From Hippopus hippopus (Eukaryota; Mollusca; Bivalvia; Cardiida; Cardiidae): a stretch of 64,000 nucleotides of DNA. The DNA lies in NCBI GenBank assembly GCA_946811185.2, contig OX328108.1, positions 18,485,239 through 18,549,238 of the forward strand. Direction: 5' to 3'. The position numbers and the translations under genes are program-made. Below are positions 57,492 through 64,000 of the stretch, piece by piece. The first letter of the stretch is position 1. Every line of letters starts with the position of its first letter. The notes under the pieces were generated by a model. The model ran no database searches and was not told the DNA's origin. It saw only the letters and a list, made by a program, of their open reading frames with translations.

Positions 57492-58001
57492 CAGGGGTCA
57501 AATTTAACTTTTTTTTCAACTAGCAAAAATTTGCTAGTTACCATTTTTTCTACTAGCCAAAATCAATTTTGTACTCGCAATATTTTAACCCATTTGAGTC
57601 TGTGCATTCCGGCGATGTCACGGAATCCAGCCTTTTGCCGAAAAAACTGGATATTTTCCGCTCCATACTCTCAGCGAGGCAATGCAGATGTATAAACAAC
57701 GTCAGAATCGTCTACGCGCTTTAAATATCAGATACATGTATTTACAATATCGCAACAAGCATCTCTACAAATACCGGTCACGTGGTCGGTGATACTCTCA
57801 AAGGATAGTTCTACACCGCATACGGCAATTTAGTGTACACGACAAACAGCCGCATTGATGGATTAATGCAGATTTTTAAGCAGTAGGTTTGCCCATTTTC
57901 CGGCGCACTCGCAAATTATTTCGACTGTTAGAATTTGTCACTCGCATTTATTCATTTCAGCTCGCATTTTGCGAGTTTGTGACCATTAAATTTGAACCTT
58001 G
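57492..58001 (-). mobile_element. hAT-like element, 5-bp TSD (CAAAC)
   Basis: An inverted sister of 33504-34269. CAGGGGTCAAATTTAAC and the complement of CAAGGTTCAAATTTAAC are flanked by CAAAC (57487-57491 and 58002-58006). Repeat A reads continuously through the target (CTAAACGACCAACAGCC), confirming insertion. On the minus strand it carries MERKISSFFGKRLDSVTSPE, then about 16 unrelated residues and a stop. Confidence 0.88.
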
Positions 58002-59851
58002 CAAACAACCCATGGCCAATCACTATTTTAAATGTGCGCCTCTTACAAGGTGCATTTACATCACTTTGCTCTAAAGCAGTACAATCTAAATTCTTACATT
58101 CTTCAAAGCAATATTCCTTATAAACTACCTTCTGTAGCGATTTTATATTTGTTCCAAACCTAGATGACCCATGAACTTTTCAACACCTGCAACATATACG
58201 GACAACACTTGTCACAACTTGGCCAATCCTGTAACTACGTATATTATATAGGTGATCAACAACCCACTCGAATAAGATGGACAGTTGACGACTACAGAAT
58301 GTGTTTACATCATGTGATTCACTTGATTCGCTCTCATTTCATCCATAAATTACTCATCATCACTGACCCCATTTCTGATAACTGTTTTGAAAGTGAGCTG
58401 CTGCAAGTTTTTCAATTTCTGTTTGCTAGACATTTTGATTATGTTGGTAATATGACAAAATTCAACGCTAAATAAGTTGTAATTGCGGTTTAATGCATAA
58501 ATGAAAACTTGACAATGAGATTAATCGACGCCTCCTTACTGGGACTATTTACTTATTCTTGCGCTCAACCGAAAGTCACAACAGGCTTGTTAAGCGTTGT
58601 AGTTCTATAAGTGAATGCTGATACGAGTTGCAGTACATCAGTTTGCCCTCAGCAGACGAGTTTTCGAAATTTGTGGTCTCTCTAATCGTTCGGCTCACAC
58701 CGACTGATTAAAAATCAAATGAATCAAAAAATGGGTCCTGGAAAAAAATGAGAAGACTGATGGCACAACATTGTCAGTTTGACATCATCTGATCAGAGGC
58801 ACTTCAAACTTCTCCGTCATCTGAATTTAAACGGTGAATTTTTACAAATTGAAGTAATGATGACTACAGTATACCATTTTTCTCAGGTAATTCATCATTT
58901 ATTGGTAAAAGTACAGTATAACCCCCTTTATTTTCAGAAAGCCCCCAGTTTTTCAAATTTGTTAATCTAGGGGATGACAAAATCCCCTTGTCTGAAAAAG
59001 CTGTGGGAACCCTGAGCTATGTAATAAGTAAGTTCAGTGTTGTAATTGAAATAACTTCAAGAAATAAATTTCAAGATAGCTTTGTTTCCTACTAAAGAAT
59101 AACTTCTTTTTATATAAGTACTAACTCCATTAGGCTAATTCATTCAGAATTTCTTTCCCATCACTGTAGTAAGATGTAAGGGAGAAACAGGTTACAATTC
59201 TGCGGCACAGAAGTGATTGAAACATGACAAGCAATTTGAATATACACGAATTCTGAGTTTTCTACATGTGTTCATTATATGGCGACCATATCTTGCCAGA
59301 CTTGTGATGTTACGACAGACCACCAGAAGTCAAAATTCATTATCAACTTTCAGACAGGCGAAAACCTAAAGTTTCAGCCTCTATTTCTTGTACAGTAAGC
59401 ATCACAGAACACTAAGTATTTTTTGTTGTTAATATAGTCTAGAATAGTCTAGTACAGTTTTATCCCCTTTTGAATTGAAGTTTTTGGGCTGAAGTTACCC
59501 TTTAAGCACAGTCATTTCATTTCACCCCTATCATAAGAAAATGATGCTTTTCAATACTCCTCGGCTCAAAAAATTATCTGGGGCTCTGTATAAAATGAAA
59601 AAATGCTAAAACAATTCTTTTTAACTCTTTTCCACAAAATTTGAAAATCTCTTTTCCTCAAAGTCTATCAAGCTCAGGAATGTGTGCTTTTGGGTCAAAT
59701 CCAGGTTTCTACACAACGAAAAGCAAAATTACGAGAAACTCCTTAAGTTTTAAAAAGTTGTCTTTAAAATAGATCTATTATATTAAAGACTTTCAAACAA
59801 GACTTTTTTTGTCTCTTTTCCCAGATGTTTTGTATAGCTCTGAAGGTCTAT

Positions 59852-60077
59852 CAACTATCTAAAACAATCTTGAATTCTAACAACCCTGGAAAAGAAAAGT
59901 TTTGAAAACATTGTGGAAAAAGGACAAAATGCTGGTAACCAGCATTTTCTCCTTTTCCCGCAATGTTTTCTATCCTATGAAAGACAAATTTCATCACTTG
60001 AGCCACATTTATACTGTCGTCTGCAAATACTTTCAATTTGGACAAGTCTAAAATTTTGTTGTTTGGTAAAGACGTAA
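59852..60077 (+). repeat. M1 MITE copy
   Basis: The left end is eroded. The palindrome is nearly intact (GCTGGTAACCAGC centre). It ends GTTTGGTAAAGACGTAA and shares that mutated TTAA with the next copy. Confidence 0.8.
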
Positions 60078-60300
60078 CCCTTTCACAAGCAATAAATTTT
60101 AGAGTCTTCTACAGTGAGAGCATCTACAGATGACAAATTCAATATTTGTACAAATTAGCTTTAGGGCTCTGATATAGCAGAAAACATTGTGGGAAAAGGT
60201 GAAAATGCTGATTACCAGCATTTTCTCCTTTCTCCTTTTCCCACAATGTTTTCAAAAGCCTTTTTTCCTAGGGCCATGAAAATTGTGTGGATATGTGTGC
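60074..60300 (-). repeat. M1 MITE copy
   Basis: TAACCCTTTCACAAGCAAT, 'GCTGATTACCAGC' centre, with CTCCTTT duplicated in the second arm. Two smaller M1 scraps lie at 59620-59690 and 60430-60495. Confidence 0.75.
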
Positions 60301-60519
60301 TGTTGGGTTAAATCTAAATTTCCAGACTTTGGATAGCATTTTAAAAGAAACTCATTGGATCTACCATATCACATAAAATGGCAAAGAGTTTGAAATAAGA
60401 ATTAGATGTAGATCTATCTCATTTCCACAATTTTTTCTAAAGCTTTCTTTCTCATGGTCTATCAAACTCAAGATTATGAGGTAAAGGATTGAATTTCAGT
60501 TTCTAGAGATCAGATTTGA

Positions 60520-60787
60520 TTCATTGTTGATTGTATGGGGTTTAATGCCGTTTTCAACATCATTTCAGTTATATCGCAGCAGTAAGTACACAATATTCTT
60601 TCCAAGCCACTGGCTGCCTTCCCATGTAACTATCGTCACAACAATGGTCAGTGGTGGGTGAGGAATGAATCCTGTTGCAAAGACTATCATCAATCCTCGG
60701 AAAGAAATTGGCCGAGCCAGGAATCGAACCCACGACCCCCTGTTCTCAAGTCCTTTACGCTACCGACTGAACTACCAGGGCTCGGCA
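60520..60787 (-). repeat. SINE family S2, copy 4
   Basis: On the minus strand the head GCCGAGCCCTGGTAGTTCAG and B box GTGGGTTCGATTCCTGG are the best preserved in this window. The body matches the other S2 copies. Confidence 0.8.
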
Positions 60788-60830
60788 CTCTAGAGATCAG
60801 AAGCATATTACTAGAAACTCCTTACCCCAC

Positions 60831-61060
60831 CTAATTCTTTACCACATTACAAAAATTTTACACGTATTCAAATTGGAAGCATTTCCAAAGGACATAGTAA
60901 ATGTGGCACAAGTCATGGGATTTGTCTGTAAAAGATCAGAAAACATTGTCAGAAAAGAAGAAAATGCTGGTTACCAGCATTTTCTCATTTTCCCCACAAT
61001 GTTTCAAAAGCTTTCTTTCGCAGGGTAGTTTAAACTCGGGATTGTGTGGTAAAGGGTAAA
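60831..61060 (-). repeat. M1 MITE copy
   Basis: CTAATTCTTTACCACATTAC to GTGTGGTAAAGGGTAA. GCTGGTTACCAGC centre. Confidence 0.8.
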
Positions 61061-61074
61061 AAAATTGTTTTTCA

Positions 61075-61328
61075 ATAAACCCATTATCACACAATCCCGC
61101 CTTTTAATGACCCTTAGAAAGAAGACTTTTGAAAACATTCTGGGAAAAGGAGAAAATGCTGGTAACCAGCATTTTCTCAATGCTGGTAACCAGCATTTTC
61201 TCCTTTTCCCACAATGTTTTCTACCCTGCTGGCAACAAATTTCAATTTTTGAGTTCTGTTTATTTTGTCGTCTGCATGTGCCTTCAATTTGGACCAGTCT
61301 AAAATTTTGTCGTTTGGTAAAGAGTTAA
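61075..61328 (+). repeat. M1 MITE with duplicated palindrome centre
   Basis: ATAAACCCATTATCACACAA to GTTTGGTAAAGAGTTAA. The centre occurs twice in direct succession: AATGCTGGTAACCAGCATTT then CTCAATGCTGGTAACCAGCA. Confidence 0.88.
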
Positions 61329-61435
61329 AATGGTAAAGAGTTTCAGAAATCATTTTCAAATTTCAAGATGAGAGGGTTTGTTGGAATGTTCTAATTATTT
61401 CTGCATCTATACTGAAGCAAATACTAGGATATATT

Positions 61436-61620
61436 AACCTTTTACCACACAATCCAAAGTTTTAACAACCCAGAGATAAAGACCTTTTAAAAACATTGTT
61501 GGAAAACGAGAAAATGCTGGTAACCATCTCTCTCAAAGACTAATTCTGTCATCTGAACTACATTCAAATTGTTGTCTGCTAATACTTTCAATTTAGACCA
61601 GTCCAGTCATGTGGTAAAGA
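61436..61620 (+). repeat. M1 MITE, internal deletion
   Basis: TAACCTTTTACCACACAATC start and a GTCATGTGGTAAAGAC end. The second palindrome arm has been lost after GCTGGTAACCATC. Confidence 0.75.
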
Positions 61621-61766
61621 CTTGCAAAACAGGGTTATAGAAACCACTGTTATAACAAAAATTTGAAAATATCAGATTGCACTGCCTTGTTGGATTCCTT
61701 TGCTAGAAAGGCCAGGTTTTTTCAGTAACTGATCCTAAATTACAAGCATTATCGATGTTCTATGTT

Positions 61767-61925
61767 TTAACCCTTTCCCACACAATCCCAAGTCTTTACA
61801 ACCCCAAAAGAGAAGGCTGTTGAAAACAGTGTGGGAAAAGGAGAAAATGCTGGTTATCAGCATTTTCTCCTTTTCCCACAATGTTTTCTACCGTATCAAA
61901 AACAGAAATATTCATTTAAGCTAGA
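61767..61925 (+). repeat. M1 MITE, right-truncated
   Basis: TTAACCCTTTCCCACACAAT and both palindrome arms intact around GCTGGTTATCAGC. It is cut after 'TTTTCTACCGTATCAAAA'. Confidence 0.8.
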
Positions 61926-62439
61926 TTCAATTGACATTTCTGCCAATTTTGATTGACAGGTGTTCCCAGGGCTTATCAGCCAATCAAAATGCAGCATTGG
62001 GCGTAATGTAAACAATAAAGTCGGACACAATATGTTATAGACATGAGATAATTTAATCGTATCAATTTAATCATCAAAACATCAATTTCTGTTCGGTCAA
62101 TAAAAATCTGTGAAATGGAGAAAAGGTGTGATGGCGTGAAACTGATAAAGGTGATCCAGATAGAATGCAGTTGGGGAGTTAAATTTGTCCCATTTCCAAA
62201 GCGGAAAACACATCTCGAAAATATATTCGGTGGATAAAACTATATGTGGAAGACCTGGTGAACAGCTTCATCCATCACGGATCAATAAGAATCGTAATGT
62301 ATGCACAAAGGTATGTATAAATGTCATTTTAGAAAGTACTTGCAAAATTAGGCATAGAAAAACCCTATCTAAGAAAATTGATGTTTCAATCACCAACAAA
62401 GTTTGTTCAATAACTACCTTCAAATTTTATTTTGCTCGA

Positions 62440-62515
62440 CCCTTTAATGCAGACCCTCAGGAGGAGGGCTTTTGAAAACATTATGCGAAAAGGAGAAAAT
62501 ACTGGTAACCAGAAT
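62440..62515 (+). repeat. M1 MITE fragment
   Basis: CCCTTTAATGCAGACCCTC and 'GGAGAAAATACTGGTAACCA', cut in the palindrome centre. Confidence 0.65.
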
Positions 62516-63299
62516 ACATGGATCAGTAGTGATAAGATAAGCCTACTTCCTCGTTAACTTTGAGATGCTTTAACTAATTTACACAATGTTAAAGAAGTAC
62601 AAAAAGTCCAAATTTTGGGGGAGAAGGACAGTGCAATAGATTTACATGTGTCATCAAAGTTTTGAACCTTAATGAGAAAGAATGGAACACCTAAATACCA
62701 AAACATACCTCAGTTTTACCAAAGAATAATGGAATTTAAGATGCTTCTTGTTTTAATGGGGCTAATTAAGTCGTCTCAACATCATATTCGATTACAAAAT
62801 ACATCGAATTAAACGCAGTTCGAATATTTATAGATTGCCTGAATCAACAGAAAAGTTTCAATTTCGGGTAAGGGAAACTGGATGTTTGATGATTTAAAAA
62901 TGTGTTAAGTGTGCCGTCAATTATTAAACTTGTCAATACCACAGATGGCAGTTTGTTTTGAACTTCAATGATATATTGAGACAACTGGTGGTCAAGCGGA
63001 TTAAGAGCGGCAATTTTGGTTTGCAATCAAAGACATATCCTATCAAATTAACAGTTTACCGACAAACCATTTGAAATGGTAGATGTGCTAATCCACTTAA
63101 ATATGGCTAAATCAAAAGTTGATTTAAGATAAGTTGCCTTTTAAACTGAACTTCTGAAACATCAGAATAGAATTAAGACCTTAAAATCTACTGTTAGTAT
63201 GCTTAATAATGAAAGTAGCACATCGTTCAAATCCAAGACTAGGCTGCATACTATTTGCAATCTGATATATATCAACACACTCAGCATATTCTTTAACAT

Positions 63300-63419
63300 T
63301 TGTTCCAGTGATGAGATTTGTCTTTGAAAGGGTAGAAAATAGCAAAGAAAAAAGAGAAATGTTTTCAAGTCTCCTTCTTCAAGGTCAATGAAGGACTGGA
63401 ATGTGTGGTAAAGGGTTAA
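63300..63419 (-). repeat. M1 MITE fragment
   Basis: 'GAGATTTGTCTTTGAAAGGG' to GTGTGGTAAAGGGTTAA. The palindrome is deleted. Confidence 0.7.
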
Positions 63420-64000
63420 ATTGTAAATCCTTTTCCTATACTGGCTCGCGACCAGTGGCGGCCATTTTTTCAAACCTTTTTTAATCTACAAGTTTATCCT
63501 CTTCAAGTTGACAAAGCATATTTTACGTGGGCAAACTAGGGTTCAATATTGTTAAATTCACGAGAGGAAATCTGAAATAGACTGTAAGTGAAACTCGGAA
63601 CGTTATGGATAACCCGGTTGGTCATTGGACGAACTTACGTTACCAAGAGTACCAGTGGCGGCCACCCGAATTTTGTGCACAGAATTACTGTAATATCACA
63701 ATCGCCAGAAGATATCGAATAGAAAATCATTTTTTCGTGAAATTATGCAATATTCTAGCAAGTCTACGGTTTCATACGATCCTTACAGACAGTTAAAAAG
63801 GAGCAACCTACAGCTGGGTCCATATTCTACTATCACAATTCATACACGCATGCGCGAGCCAAAAATAGATATGCACTGTGGCAGCTGAGGTTGCACAAAG
63901 GGTAGTATAATACTGGAAGTTTATCATATTCAACTGCATATATCATTCTTCCTGAAAATAGGGGAAAACGTGGAGGGAAAAACAGAACTCGGGTGAGTAT
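63420..64000. other. Unassigned end of window
   Basis: A 63-codon frame from 63605 (plus) has no family resemblance that I can name. 'CCAGTGGCGGCCA' occurs twice (63450 and 63651). Nothing here supports a host exon or promoter. Confidence 0.3.

Larger units (their letters stand above)
53812..58716 (+). repeat. 2.7-kb dispersed repeat, copy C (interrupted)
   Basis: From CAAAGTGCTGTCAGTACTG to CGGCTCACACCGACTGATT. Same order as A, with extra insertions at 55597-56193 and 57492-58001 and other local differences near 56.3-57.0 kb. It lacks the M2 element that A and B share. Confidence 0.7.

Noticed and set aside
58164..58475. 103-codon frame in repeat C
   Set aside because: The same region in repeats A and B has stops and shifts, and no known domain is visible.
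63605..63796. Possible first exon at the window edge
   Set aside because: 63 codons, no domain, no clear splice donor or promoter. One window is not enough to judge.

Overview
This is AT-rich animal nuclear DNA. I infer a bivalve mollusc, from memory of repeat types common in bivalves: tRNA-headed SINEs, the 'CAAACATTCTGACCAAG' repeat that ends in an AGCTCA...TGAGC hairpin, and a fold-back with 'AAGTGTCGTC...GACACTTT' arms. The species cannot be read from the sequence. I recognise no host gene, rRNA or functional tRNA. Every protein similarity I can defend belongs to a mobile element, so the window looks like an intergenic or intronic repeat cluster built by repeated nested insertion.

The main coding unit is a DIRS/Ngaro-type tyrosine-recombinase retrotransposon on the minus strand (about 23.7-27.7 kb). 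It has a gag with three Cys/His clusters, a reverse transcriptase/RNase H reading frame, and an apparently intact tyrosine recombinase. Gag and pol share one frame and are separated by a single TGA. The only other damage in pol is one TAA and two mutually compensating one-base shifts, each at a homopolymer run. Beyond its 3' side lies an unexplained 0.65-kb GC-rich array of about 15 short hairpins with four-base, purine-rich loops (21952-22600).

The rest is layered DNA transposons. I found target-site duplications (TSDs) by eye for: a hAT-like family with 6-bp TSDs that carries the wreck of a TTF-zinc-finger transposase (218-2115, 19611-20654, with 1235-1974 nested); hAT-like elements beginning CAGGG/CAAGG with 5-bp TSDs (18419-19147, 28954-30179, 33504-34269, 43097-43993, 57492-58001); elements with 8-bp TSDs (16311-17197, 28596-30287, 48295-49382); long-TIR elements with 9-bp or near-9-bp TSDs (2634-9345, 35799-37598, 46107-48272, 55597-56193); pogo-like elements with TA TSDs (3999-6335, 32945-34435, 36096-37526); and several TTAA families.

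The most abundant sequence is a roughly 225-bp TTAA-flanked MITE whose centre is a nearly loopless palindrome of about 57 bp. I count more than 30 whole or partial copies, often sharing one TTAA with the next copy. Two large elements have landed inside copies of it. A repeat of about 2.7 kb occurs three times (A 11.5-15.9 kb, B 39.6-42.3 kb inverted, C 53.8-58.7 kb). Comparing the copies gives empty-site evidence for younger insertions. Several SINE families, short tandem duplications and microsatellites fill the remainder.

Stretches where I see nothing recognisable: about 9.46-9.50, 13.0-13.4, 20.66-21.39, 22.6-23.7, 39.0-39.6, 58.7-59.6, 62.5-63.3 and 63.4-64.0 kb.
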